A stretch of DNA of 34,267 nucleotides from SIAJ01 sp036266155 (GTDB lineage: Bacteria > Planctomycetota > Planctomycetia > Gemmatales > Gemmataceae), in contig DATANR010000011.1 in NCBI GenBank assembly GCA_036266155.1, positions 1 through 34,267 of the forward strand, read 5' to 3'. A program made the position numbers and the translations under genes. The notes below the pieces were generated by a model. The model was not told the DNA's origin. It made no database searches and saw only the letters and a list, made by a program, of their open reading frames with translations. This document shows positions 25,159-32,632 of this stretch, in pieces. Positions within the stretch are counted from its first letter, which is position 1. Every line of letters begins with the position of its first letter.

Positions 25159-26412
25159 ATGAACGCGGACCCTCCGAAGATTCACATTGTGGGCGTTGGC
25201 GGCGACGGCTTGGCCGGCCTGACGGCCCGGGCGCGCGAACTGGTCGCCGCGGCCGACATGCTCGTCGGTTCCGAGGGCGCCTTGCGGTTGCTGCCCGAGG
25301 TCAATGCGGAACGCGTGCGCATCGGCTCCGATCTCGGGGAAGTGAGCGAGAAACTCAGGGCCGGCTTCGGCAAGAAACGGATGGTGGTCGTCGCCACCGG
25401 CGACCCGCTTTTCTATGGCGTCGCGCGCTACTTGTGCGATCGATTGGGCAAGGAGCGATTTGAAGTTCTACCGCACGTCAGCAGCATGCAGCTTGCGTTT
25501 GCGCGCGTGAAGGAGACATGGGAAGAGGCCTATCTCACGGACCTTTCCGCCCGAGCGCTCGACGACGTATTGGATCGCATTCGCATCGCGGAGACGGTTG
25601 GACTTTTCACGAGCGAAACCTATCACCCCGCCCGGATCGCCCGCGAACTCCTCGTGCGCGGCGTCGACTACTTCCGGGCCTACGTCTGCGAGAACCTGGG
25701 CGGCAAGGACGAACGCATCACGCAGGGAGAACTGGGCGAACTGCAAGGGATGTCGTTCGACCCGCTCAACGTGATGATCCTCAAGCGCAAGCCGGGCAGG
25801 CCGGACACACCGCGTGCGGCGCGACGCCTGGCTCGCTTCGGCAACCCCGATGACGTGTTTGCACAGACGCGACCCAAGACCGGGCTGATCACCCAAGCCG
25901 AGGTCCGCGCGATTGCGCTGGCCCAACTGGACTTGCAATCAGGGTGCGTGATGTGGGATGTGGGCGCCGGCTCGGGTTCCGTGGCCTTGGAGGCCGCCCA
26001 ACTCGTGGAACCGGGCCGAGTGTATGCGATCGAGCAGGATTCGGCCGATTATCATTTGATCGTCGCCAACGCGGAAACCTACGGGGTTCGCAACGTTCAG
26101 GCGGTCTTCGGCACGGCGCCGGCGGTCTTTCAGGACCTGCCGGATCCGGATGCCATCTTTATTGGCGGCAACGGCGGCGAGGTGTCGCGATTGCTTGAGG
26201 CGGCCTATCGGGCCCTGCGGCCAGGAGGCCGGCTAGTTGCCAATGTGGGTACGCTGGAAATGCTCGCCCTGACATATGAGACGCTGAAACGGCTTTCGCC
26301 GGGCGTATCAGTCGTGCTGGTGAACCTGTCGCGGAGCGTTGAGCAGCTGGAGGCATTACGCTTTGAAGCGGTTAACCCGACGTTCTTACTGCGTGTGGTG
26401 AAAGCGGTTTAG
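25159..26412 (+). CDS. cobL: Precorrin-6Y C5,15-methyltransferase (decarboxylating)
   Basis: A 417-residue fusion of CbiE (about residues 1-205) and CbiT (about 235-400), the CobL arrangement. CobL methylates precorrin-6B at C5 and C15 and decarboxylates the acetate side chain during corrin ring synthesis. CbiE shows IVGVGGDGLAGLT at the N-terminus, ATGDPLFYG near 78 and LPHVSSMQLAFAR. CbiT shows the SAM-binding WDVGAGSGSVALEA near 265-278, an acidic YAIEQD, and FIGGNGGE. ATG 25159 was preferred over the adjacent GTG 25156. No other cobalamin gene is in the window, so the pathway genes must be scattered if the pathway is complete. Confidence 0.93.
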   Translation: MNADPPKIHIVGVGGDGLAGLTARARELVAAADMLVGSEGALRLLPEVNAERVRIGSDLGEVSEKLRAGFGKKRMVVVATGDPLFYGVARYLCDRLGKERFEVLPHVSSMQLAFARVKETWEEAYLTDLSARALDDVLDRIRIAETVGLFTSETYHPARIARELLVRGVDYFRAYVCENLGGKDERITQGELGELQGMSFDPLNVMILKRKPGRPDTPRAARRLARFGNPDDVFAQTRPKTGLITQAEVRAIALAQLDLQSGCVMWDVGAGSGSVALEAAQLVEPGRVYAIEQDSADYHLIVANAETYGVRNVQAVFGTAPAVFQDLPDPDAIFIGGNGGEVSRLLEAAYRALRPGGRLVANVGTLEMLALTYETLKRLSPGVSVVLVNLSRSVEQLEALRFEAVNPTFLLRVVKAV

Positions 26413-26420
26413 GCTGCCCC

Positions 26421-26441
26421 TGCCCCGGATGCCGTGGGGCA
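26421..26441 (+). terminator. Weak hairpin after cobL
   Basis: TGCCCC (26421-26426) pairs with GGGGCA (26436-26441) across a 9-nt loop, 9 nt after the cobL stop. There is no T tract, so its role as a terminator is uncertain. Confidence 0.3.
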
Positions 26442-26562
26442 CTATGATGGGATAAGCGTGCGGATCGTCGTGGCCCGCAGTGCTGACACAATGTTCGCCC
26501 AGACAGGAAAAATGGAGCGGTGCTGGCAACGACACGCAAGGTGCGCCGTCCACTTGCCGACG

Positions 26563-26568
26563 TATAAT
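26563..26568 (+). promoter_or_regulatory. Candidate -10 box of the E1 operon promoter
   Basis: A perfect TATAAT. The hexamer 17 nt upstream (GGTGCG, 26540-26545) does not match the -35 consensus, so this would be a promoter relying on its -10 box or on an activator. A start near 26575 would leave an untranslated leader of about 165 nt. Confidence 0.35.
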
Positions 26569-26728
26569 GACGATACACAATTGGTGTAGATTCGACGCAA
26601 GCTCATCAGCAGACTGCCACAGCCCGTGGGGGGGCTCGGTTCAGGGCCCGTCACTCATCCCCCTCCACGCGACCGTGCCGGCCAGCTTCAGGCGACCCCG
26701 ACTGCCGTCCAACGGGACGGGATATCCC

Positions 26729-26735
26729 AGGAGGG
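26729..26735 (+). promoter_or_regulatory. Ribosome-binding site of E1 alpha
   Basis: AGGAGGG lies 6 nt before GTG 26742. It is one of the few consensus Shine-Dalgarno sites in the window and fixes a non-ATG start for the first gene of the operon. Confidence 0.8.
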
Positions 26736-26741
26736 CCTGAC

Positions 26742-27854
26742 GTGCCAGGTTCGACCGACTCATACTCGGACGCCGAGGACGATTACCTACCGAACGGTGC
26801 TGGCCCGGCCGTCAAGACCGGGCGACAGGTGTTCAGTGGGTTCGACGCGCTCCCCGGCGAGAAATGTCTCGAAGTGTATCGCTTGATGGTGCGCACGCGC
26901 GCCCTCGAAGAGCGAACCATCAAGATGTCAAAGTCGGGTGAAGGTTACTTTTGGGTCGGTGGCCCAGGCGAGGAGGCGTTCAACGTCTGCCTCGGTTTGC
27001 AAATCAAGAAGGGCCGCGGCCCGGCGTTCGACTACCTCCATCTGCACTATCGGAATGCTGGCGTCCTGTTGGCGATGGGCATGCCCATGGTCGAGCACAC
27101 GCGGCAGATGACGATGTCGGCGACCGACCGGCATTCGCGCGGCCGCAACTTCGTCGGCCACTACGCGATGCCCGAATGGAACGTGCTGCCGGTGACCAGC
27201 GTGATCGAGGTTCAGTACGCGATGGCGCCCGGCACCGCCATCATGCAGAAGCGCCACGGCAGCGATGGTGTGTCCGTCGTCATCGGCGGCGATGCCGGAA
27301 CCGCCGAGGGCGACTTCGCAAGCTGCATGATCTGGTCGACGCGGCCGGGCAACGAACTGCCCGTGTTGATGGTCGTCACGAACAACGGCTATGGCATCTC
27401 GACGCCCGCGAAGACGCAGCATTCGGAACGCAACATCAGCGATCGCGGCGAGCCGTTCGGCATCCCGGGCGAAGTCGTTGACGGCAACGACCCGATCGCG
27501 ACCTGGCATGCCCTTGAGCGGGCTTTCGATTACTGCCGCACGACACGACGGCCGTTCTTGCTTGAAGCGATGGTCTCCCGATTGCACGGTCACTCTTCTT
27601 CGAGCGGCGCCGCTCGGGTATCGGGTGAACCGGACTGCTTAAAGCTGTTTGAACGACAGCTCATCCGCGATGGAATCATTCACCGCGAACTGGCTGAGAT
27701 GATTTGGCACGACGCCCGCGAAGAAGCCGACGCCGCGGTCGTCCAAGCAACGTCCGAGCCGCAACCGACGCCCGACGACGTCGAGCGCTTCACGTTCGCC
27801 CCAAGCACAGTCGATGCGGTTTACCCAGAGGATTACACCGGGTTACCGAGGTGA
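26742..27854 (+). CDS. 2-oxoacid dehydrogenase E1 component, alpha subunit
   Basis: A 370-residue thiamine-diphosphate-dependent E1 alpha subunit of the pyruvate or branched-chain 2-oxoacid dehydrogenase complex. The ThDP motif runs from GGDAGTAEGDF (182-192) to NNGYGIS (214-220). The usual GDG is GDA here and the family Asn sits in TNNGYG, so cofactor binding should hold. The N-terminal 35 residues are acidic and variable. GTG 26742 is supported by a strong ribosome-binding site. With E1 beta and E2 downstream it forms the catalytic part of the complex. The gene for E1 beta does not follow directly: a toxin-antitoxin pair intervenes. Similarity favours the branched-chain type, but pyruvate cannot be excluded. 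Confidence 0.88.
   Translation: MPGSTDSYSDAEDDYLPNGAGPAVKTGRQVFSGFDALPGEKCLEVYRLMVRTRALEERTIKMSKSGEGYFWVGGPGEEAFNVCLGLQIKKGRGPAFDYLHLHYRNAGVLLAMGMPMVEHTRQMTMSATDRHSRGRNFVGHYAMPEWNVLPVTSVIEVQYAMAPGTAIMQKRHGSDGVSVVIGGDAGTAEGDFASCMIWSTRPGNELPVLMVVTNNGYGISTPAKTQHSERNISDRGEPFGIPGEVVDGNDPIATWHALERAFDYCRTTRRPFLLEAMVSRLHGHSSSSGAARVSGEPDCLKLFERQLIRDGIIHRELAEMIWHDAREEADAAVVQATSEPQPTPDDVERFTFAPSTVDAVYPEDYTGLPR
27848..27854 (+). promoter_or_regulatory. Ribosome-binding site of the antitoxin inside the E1 alpha stop
   Basis: GAGGTGA ends in the E1 alpha stop codon TGA (27852-27854) and lies 4 nt before the antitoxin ATG at 27859. Translation of the antitoxin therefore probably depends on ribosomes finishing E1 alpha. 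Confidence 0.65.
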
Positions 27855-27858
27855 CAAC

Positions 27859-28089
27859 ATGAGCAAACCCAAAGTCAACCCCAAGGCATTCGCGCTCGAC
27901 ATTTTAAGTCGTCTGCCCGACAACGCGACTCTCGCAGATCTGAGATACGAGTTCGACCTGGTTTCTGGCCTTATCGAGGGCATGCAGGACATTGAGGAGG
28001 GACGCGTTCATACTCACGAAGAAGTCATGGAGATGGTCCGCCAATGTCGTTTGAAATCCGCTATGCGACGCGAGCCAGTCGCGACCTAG
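27859..28089 (+). CDS. Probable antitoxin of a RelE/ParE-type pair
   Basis: A 76-residue protein with the layout of small addiction-module antitoxins. An N-terminal helix (ALDILSRLPDNATLADL, about 11-27) is followed by a long helix ending in DIEEGRVHTHEEVMEMVRQ (about 42-60). The EGRV-x-HEEV pattern is typical of antitoxins paired with ParE-like toxins. No clear ribbon-helix-helix DNA-binding motif is visible. ATG 27859 lies 4 nt after the E1 alpha stop and has a good ribosome-binding site; earlier starts in this frame would run into E1 alpha. Its 3' end overlaps the toxin gene by 46 nt, so the two are coupled. Confidence 0.78.
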   Translation: MSKPKVNPKAFALDILSRLPDNATLADLRYEFDLVSGLIEGMQDIEEGRVHTHEEVMEMVRQCRLKSAMRREPVAT

Positions 28090-28346
28090 TCCGCATTCTG
28101 ACGGAGTTGGGGCGGCGCGACCCGGATTGGGAAGACGCCGTCGCATGCGCGATCACCGAAAAACTCGATTTTCTGGCAAACTCCCCTTACTTATCAGCGA
28201 TATTCCGCGCTAACAGGTGGGGCGAAATTCGCGAGGTGTTGGCTACAAATTATCGCATCTTCTTCACGATTGAAGACGAAGATCGGATCGTTCATATCAA
28301 GCGCATCCAACACGCCCGCCAGCAAGACCCCGAGTTCCCGGAGTGA
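28044..28346 (+). CDS. RelE/ParE-family toxin
   Basis: A 100-residue protein of the RelE/ParE fold. It begins with IRYATRASRDL (5-15), as ParE proteins do. Later it has the family core EIREVLATNYRIFFTIED (61-78), with Arg63 and the Tyr70-Arg71 pair, then a final strand IVHIKRIQHARQQ (82-94) with His90. RelE members cut mRNA on the ribosome; ParE members poison DNA gyrase. The sequence leans to ParE but does not decide it. GGAG at 28029-28032 lies 11 nt before the ATG. Its stop is 3 nt before the E1 beta start, and its last codons carry the E1 beta ribosome-binding site. Confidence 0.85.
   Translation: MSFEIRYATRASRDLVRILTELGRRDPDWEDAVACAITEKLDFLANSPYLSAIFRANRWGEIREVLATNYRIFFTIEDEDRIVHIKRIQHARQQDPEFPE
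28340..28343 (+). promoter_or_regulatory. Ribosome-binding site of E1 beta in the toxin gene
   Basis: GGAG lies in the last codons of the toxin, 6 nt before the E1 beta ATG at 28350. It ties E1 beta translation to the toxin frame. Confidence 0.5.
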
Positions 28347-28349
28347 CCA

Positions 28350-29408
28350 ATGGCCACCATTGTCCAGGCGATTCGCCTCGCTCTCCACTACGGCGAAGAA
28401 CATCTCGGCGTCACGGACGTATTTGGCGAGGACGTCGGCCCGCCGCTCGGGGGCGTCTTTACCGCGACACAGGGCCTTCGGACAGCGTGGAACTGCCCGC
28501 TTGATGAACGCGGCATCGTCGGCACGGCGATGGGCATTGCTTATGCCGGAGGCCGGCCTGTGTTCGAAATTCAATTTGCCGATTACGGCTTCAACATGAT
28601 CGACCTGCTCAAGGTCGCCGGCAATCAGCGCTGGGCGAGCGCCGGGGCATTCGACATGCCGATCGTAATGATGTCGCCGACCGGGGCCGGCATCCGCGGC
28701 AGCATGTACCACTCGCACAGCTACGAAAGCTGGGCCGCCCGCATTCCGGGTTGGAAGATCGTGATGCCGAGCAACCCGCTCGATGCCTATGGCCTCATGC
28801 TCTCCGCGATCGTCGATCCCAATCCCGTGATGGTGCTGCTGCCGAAGGCCCTCCTCCGCATTCGCGGCGACAAGCTCATCCCCGGCGAACCAGCCGACCC
28901 CGCCGAGCTGAGCCGGCTCATCGATGCTCCGGTCGGCGATCGCACGAACTGGCACCCGGATTGGCCCGCTGTGCAGGAGCATTTCATCCCGTTCGGCGTC
29001 GGCGATCTCGTGCGTGAAGGGACGGCCGCCACCATAGTTAGCTACGGCAGAACGTTCCCGCTTTGTGCGCAAGCGGCCGACGAATTGAAGCGGACCAAGG
29101 GCATCGAGTGCGATGTCATCGATCTCCGCAGTATCTTCCCGTACGATTGGCGCTTGATCAGTAAAAGCGTCGAGAAGACGGGCCGGATCATGTTCGTGAA
29201 CGAAGACACCGAGGTGACTAACTTCGGCGAACATCTGATGCGGCGCGTACTTGAAGATCACTTTTATGATCTCGTGGCGAAGCCTAAGCTGGTACAAGGG
29301 AAACACGTGCCGGGTATTGGGCTGAACCAGATTTACGAAGTGAATACCGTACCGCAGCTCGACAACATTCGCGAGGCGATGCTTGCGCTCGTTACCGAGC
29401 CGGCCTGA
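28350..29408 (+). CDS. 2-oxoacid dehydrogenase E1 component, beta subunit
   Basis: A 352-residue transketolase-like E1 beta subunit that completes the E1 active site with the alpha subunit. Seen: FGEDVGPPLGGVF near the N-terminus, including the Glu that activates ThDP, MGIAYAGGRPVFEIQFADY (about 62-80), and a C-terminal transketolase domain (AATIVSYGRTFPLCAQAADEL, then CDVIDLRSIFPYDW and IMFVNEDTEVTNFGEHL). Length is typical (about 325-355). It starts 3 nt after the toxin stop and is followed by E2 after 43 nt. Confidence 0.92.
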   Translation: MATIVQAIRLALHYGEEHLGVTDVFGEDVGPPLGGVFTATQGLRTAWNCPLDERGIVGTAMGIAYAGGRPVFEIQFADYGFNMIDLLKVAGNQRWASAGAFDMPIVMMSPTGAGIRGSMYHSHSYESWAARIPGWKIVMPSNPLDAYGLMLSAIVDPNPVMVLLPKALLRIRGDKLIPGEPADPAELSRLIDAPVGDRTNWHPDWPAVQEHFIPFGVGDLVREGTAATIVSYGRTFPLCAQAADELKRTKGIECDVIDLRSIFPYDWRLISKSVEKTGRIMFVNEDTEVTNFGEHLMRRVLEDHFYDLVAKPKLVQGKHVPGIGLNQIYEVNTVPQLDNIREAMLALVTEPA

Positions 29409-29451
29409 TCTAGTTGCGGCCTTTGTGTTGAACCTGTCTGTCGAGATCATC

Positions 29452-30672
29452 ATGGACTTCGCGTTGCCGGAATTAGGCGAAGGAGTATACGAGGCCGAGC
29501 TGGTGCGCTGGCTCGTCCGTGCCGGCGACGTCGTCAAGCGTGGGCAGCCGTTGCTCGAGGTGATGACCGATAAAGCGACTATGGAAGTCCCCGCGCCCTT
29601 CGCAGGCAAAGTGACGGCCGTCAATGGCGAACCAGGTAGCACGCTGAAGGTCGGTCAGACGATTCTCGCTTACCAACAAGAGGGCTCCAAGGCCGAAGCG
29701 CCGGTCGCCGTCGCCGAGCGGCCGGCCGCAGTCGTGGCGCCGATCGCGACGGTCGCCCACGCGAATAGGGCCGGTAGCAATGGCCCGGCTGTTGTCGCGG
29801 CGCCGTCCGTCCGGCACTTGGCACGCAAGCTCGGGATCGACCTGGGACGAATTCGCGGGACAGGGCCCGCTGGGCGTATCCTGCTCGACGATCTGGCGCC
29901 GCTGCTGTCGCGGGAGAACGCCGTTTCCAAGCGCTCGTCGGAGCCGCCCGTCGAATATGGCCGGCCCGGAACGCGCATCAAGTTCCAGGGCGTGCGCCGC
30001 AAGATCGCCGAGCATCTTCTGGACTCGAAGCGCCGCATCCCGCACTATTCGTATGTCGACGAGTGCGATATCACGGAACTGGTCCGCCTGCGCCACGGGA
30101 TGCGCGAGGCCTGCGCCCGCAATGGCATCAAGCTCACATACCTGCCGTTCTTCGTGAAGGCCGTTGCCGGGGCTCTGCGTGAGGTGGCCATCGTCAATAG
30201 CTCGCTCGACGAGGACTCGGGCGACATCGTTCTGCACGACAAGTATCACGTCGGCATCGCGGTCGCCACGCCGGCGGGACTTATCGTGCCTGTTGTCCGC
30301 GACGTCGATCAAAAGGACCTGTTCACTGTCGCCGTCGAAGTCGACCGTCTTGGCGCTGACGGGAAGGCCGGTCGAGCCCGGCGTGAGGACTTGAAAGGCA
30401 GCACCTTCACGGTGACGTCGATCGGCGGCGTCGGCGGGTTGATCTCGACGCCGATAATCAATCATCCGGAAGTCGGCATCATGGGCGTGGGCAAGGTCAT
30501 CAAACGACCGGTCTACGATCATGAGGGCCGTCTGAAGCCGGCCGACCTCATCTACCTGTCGTTTTCCTTCGACCATCGCGTCGTCGATGGCGCCGTTGGC
30601 GCCGCCTTTGGCAATGCCGTCAAACGGCACCTCGAACATCCCGCGGCCATGCTGGTGCCGCCAAAGAAGTAA
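29452..30672 (+). CDS. Dihydrolipoamide acyltransferase (E2) of a 2-oxoacid dehydrogenase
   Basis: A 406-residue E2 core subunit. It has a single N-terminal lipoyl domain (1-76) with the lipoylated Lys41 in TDKATMEV, an Ala/Pro/Val-rich linker (80-115), and an E3/E1-binding domain (about 116-150, SVRHLARKLGIDL then GTGPAGRIL). The catalytic acyltransferase domain (about 175-406) contains the active-site FDHRVVDG with His375 and Asp379. ATG 29452 was chosen because the lipoyl domain starts there, though the frame is open from inside E1 beta. A complete complex also needs E3 (dihydrolipoamide dehydrogenase), not in this window. The acyl group (acetyl or branched) cannot be told from these motifs. 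Confidence 0.93.
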   Translation: MDFALPELGEGVYEAELVRWLVRAGDVVKRGQPLLEVMTDKATMEVPAPFAGKVTAVNGEPGSTLKVGQTILAYQQEGSKAEAPVAVAERPAAVVAPIATVAHANRAGSNGPAVVAAPSVRHLARKLGIDLGRIRGTGPAGRILLDDLAPLLSRENAVSKRSSEPPVEYGRPGTRIKFQGVRRKIAEHLLDSKRRIPHYSYVDECDITELVRLRHGMREACARNGIKLTYLPFFVKAVAGALREVAIVNSSLDEDSGDIVLHDKYHVGIAVATPAGLIVPVVRDVDQKDLFTVAVEVDRLGADGKAGRARREDLKGSTFTVTSIGGVGGLISTPIINHPEVGIMGVGKVIKRPVYDHEGRLKPADLIYLSFSFDHRVVDGAVGAAFGNAVKRHLEHPAAMLVPPKK

Positions 30673-30694
30673 GCCAGTTCAATTGATTCGGAAT

Positions 30695-31468
30695 TCAAAT
30701 CGCGAACAATCGCCGGGCATTCCGCGTCGTGTGCGCATCGATGGCGTCGAGGCTCATGTTCAGTATCTTCGCCAGACAGTCGGCCGTATGAACCACGTAG
30801 GCTGGCTCGTTCCGTTTGCCGCGATGAGGGACTGGGGCAAGATATGGGCTGTCGGTCTCGATTAGCAGCCGATCGAGTGGGATCGTCACGGCAACCTGCC
30901 GCAAATTCTCCGCGTTCTTGTATGTGACCATTCCCGCAAAGGACACGTACAACCCCATCGCCAAACATGCTTGAGCGGTATTTGCGTCGCCAGTGAATGA
31001 GTGCATCACGCCGGCCACTGGGCCGTGTGCGTCGAAATCGGCCCGGAGCATGCGAACGACGTCGGACTCCGCCTCCCGGCAATGGATCACAACCGGCTTA
31101 TGCGTTTCACGCGCAAGCTCAAGATGTCGAGCAAAATAGTCTTCCTGAAGCGCGAACGGTGCCCGATCCCAGTAGCGATCCAGGCCGGTCTCACCGATGG
31201 CCACGCAGGTGGGATGGCGGACGAAATCGCGGATGGTGTCCCAATCGCCAGGCTGAGCCTCGGCCACGTGATTGGGTTGAATGCCAACGGCCGAGCGCAA
31301 CAGCGGGAAGCGTGCGGCCAATTCAACATTGGCCCGGCTCGTGGTGGCGTCGATGCCGATGGTCAGCACGCGTTCGAGGCCCGCGGCGGTTGCCCGCGCG
31401 ACGACCTCGGCGATGTCATCGGCAAAGCGATCGTCGTTGAGATGCGCGTGCGTGTCGATCAAGGCCAT
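30695..31468 (-). CDS. tatD: TatD family metal-dependent DNase
   Basis: A 257-residue TatD hydrolase (TIM-barrel, two-metal). DTHAHLND at 5-12 gives the first His pair (His7, His9), AIGETGLD near 89-96 the metal-binding Glu, KPVVIHCREA the third His, VMHSFTGD the fourth, and LLIETDSPYLAP the catalytic Asp. Related enzymes are 3'-5' exonucleases active on damaged or single-stranded DNA. The role in this organism is inferred only from the family. It is convergent with the E2 gene, separated by 22 nt. Confidence 0.93.
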   Translation of the reverse strand: MALIDTHAHLNDDRFADDIAEVVARATAAGLERVLTIGIDATTSRANVELAARFPLLRSAVGIQPNHVAEAQPGDWDTIRDFVRHPTCVAIGETGLDRYWDRAPFALQEDYFARHLELARETHKPVVIHCREAESDVVRMLRADFDAHGPVAGVMHSFTGDANTAQACLAMGLYVSFAGMVTYKNAENLRQVAVTIPLDRLLIETDSPYLAPVPHRGKRNEPAYVVHTADCLAKILNMSLDAIDAHTTRNARRLFAI

Positions 31469-31546
31469 TGCGATATTGCGGTCGGTGGGCTCGAACGAGG
31501 AGCTTCACCGACCGCGATGGTGTCGAATTGGACTAAATGGCTGCCA

Positions 31547-32014
31547 CTACTTCTGCATCATCGCCATCCCCATTCCCAGGACAAAGGCGACAATGACCAT
31601 GAGGATGTCGATGCCCAGAGCAATAAACCCGGTGATGATACCGGCCTTCGCTTTGCCCGATGTTGGATTCTTGCTCTTGCCGACAAAACCAAAAACGACC
31701 GCCAGAATTCCGCCCACGATGCTCAAGGGGCCAGCGACGCAACCGAGATAAGGAACCAAACACCCGAGCGCACAAACGCATGAAATGATGCCGATGATCA
31801 TGGCCGCAACGCCCATGCCGTCCGATTGCTCGCCCCGCGAACGAGGCCGATCGTCGAAGTCATCATCATCGTCGCGGCGCGAACGTCGCGCGGGGCGATC
31901 ATCATTGTCGTCATCGTCGCGTGAATTCTTGGGGCGACGTGCGGGGCGATCGTCATCGTCGTCCCGTCGGGGTCGGCGTGCCGGGCGATCGTCATCATCG
32001 TCGTCAGTTGGCAT
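31547..32014 (-). CDS. Membrane protein with Asp/Arg repeat N-terminus
   Basis: A 155-residue protein in two parts. Residues 1-65 are built from repeats of a run of Asp followed by RPARR(P/S), four to five copies, with Ser/Asn variants. Residues about 68-152 contain three membrane helices (near 68-90, 92-113 and 124-150) separated by short loops, one with two Cys. The membrane part resembles the DUF4190 type of small membrane protein. The function is unknown. The highly charged, low-complexity tail is probably disordered and cytoplasmic. The coding DNA is a short-period repeat (31840-32014) that may be unstable in length. It lies 78 nt from tatD and 45 nt from the double-ACT gene, all on the minus strand. 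Confidence 0.7.
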   Translation of the reverse strand: MPTDDDDDDRPARRPRRDDDDDRPARRPKNSRDDDDNDDRPARRSRRDDDDDFDDRPRSRGEQSDGMGVAAMIIGIISCVCALGCLVPYLGCVAGPLSIVGGILAVVFGFVGKSKNPTSGKAKAGIITGFIALGIDILMVIVAFVLGMGMAMMQK

Positions 32015-32059
32015 AGTGGGGCTCGGGGTGGTGGTGAAACGATCCGGCGTCGTGCGGAT

Positions 32060-32551
32060 CTACCAGGTCAGGTCGCCTTCGGTGTACAGGGTGAAACCCA
32101 AGTCGTTCAGGGTGGCCGCCGCGGTTTCATGATCGTCGACGTGGATCGCGAGTGCCGTGTTGCCTTCCGGCCCCACGCCGATCAACAGTGGATAAGCGTA
32201 GTCGATGCTGATTTCCGCGGATAGAAGCGCTTTGCAGATCGTCGCGAGCGGCTGCCGGCCGCCCGGCAGTTTGACGACGAGCAGATCGCTCTCGGTCACC
32301 ATCATCTTGCCTTGCTCGAAAATCTCCATCGCTCGCTCGGGGTCGCTGAGCACCATGCGAATGATGGCGCAATCGGCCGAGTCGACAACGGTCAGCGAGA
32401 CGATTTTGATGTCGGTCACTTCGAAGCGGCGCACGACGTCCATGAGCGCGCCGATGCGGTTGGCGAGAAAGACGTTGAACTGGCGCACGCTCGGCCAATC
32501 ACGCCCGTGCGCTGTCTCGAAGTCGATACCGGCCCCCTCGCCGAAGCTCAT
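32060..32551 (-). CDS. Protein with two ACT domains
   Basis: A 163-residue protein with two ACT-like regions of about 70 residues each (near 20-92 and 95-162). The first has QFNVFLANRIGALMDVVRRF and IVSLTVVDSADCAIIRMVLSD; the second has ICKALLSAEISIDYAYPLL and ALAIHVDDHETAAATLNDLGF. ACT domains bind small ligands, usually amino acids, and regulate enzymes. No catalytic domain is attached, so a regulatory or accessory role is likely. It is shorter at both ends than acetolactate synthase small subunits and lacks their typical C-terminus. The partner enzyme is unknown. Confidence 0.75.
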   Translation of the reverse strand: MSFGEGAGIDFETAHGRDWPSVRQFNVFLANRIGALMDVVRRFEVTDIKIVSLTVVDSADCAIIRMVLSDPERAMEIFEQGKMMVTESDLLVVKLPGGRQPLATICKALLSAEISIDYAYPLLIGVGPEGNTALAIHVDDHETAAATLNDLGFTLYTEGDLTW

Positions 32552-32632
32552 GCCAATCTCCGAGTTAAGTGGGTTGGAGTATAAGCGATTTGAAGGGCGG
32601 ACTCAAGCGCGCAACGAAAATGTCGAGTGGAC

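Larger units (their letters stand above)
26413..26741. other. Gene-free leader of the 2-oxoacid dehydrogenase operon
   Basis: A 329-nt stretch between cobL and the E1 alpha gene. From the 5' end it holds a weak hairpin, a perfect TATAAT at 26563-26568, a G-rich run flanked by AGCCC/GGGCT that could form a small hairpin near 26629, and the AGGAGGG ribosome-binding site at its end. I see no tRNA, no recognised riboswitch and no credible open reading frame on either strand. Confidence 0.6.

Noticed and set aside
26480..26886. Small plus-strand frames in the leader of the dehydrogenase operon
   Set aside because: They lack ribosome-binding sites and protein-like composition, and the longer one runs into E1 alpha in a different frame.
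28194..29642. A 482-codon open frame on the minus strand opposite E1 beta
   Set aside because: It is antisense to a well-conserved enzyme, has no recognisable motif, and long shadow frames are expected in GC-rich DNA.
26742..30672. Calling the dehydrogenase specifically pyruvate or branched-chain
   Set aside because: The motifs seen are common to both families, and no neighbouring catabolic genes settle the substrate.
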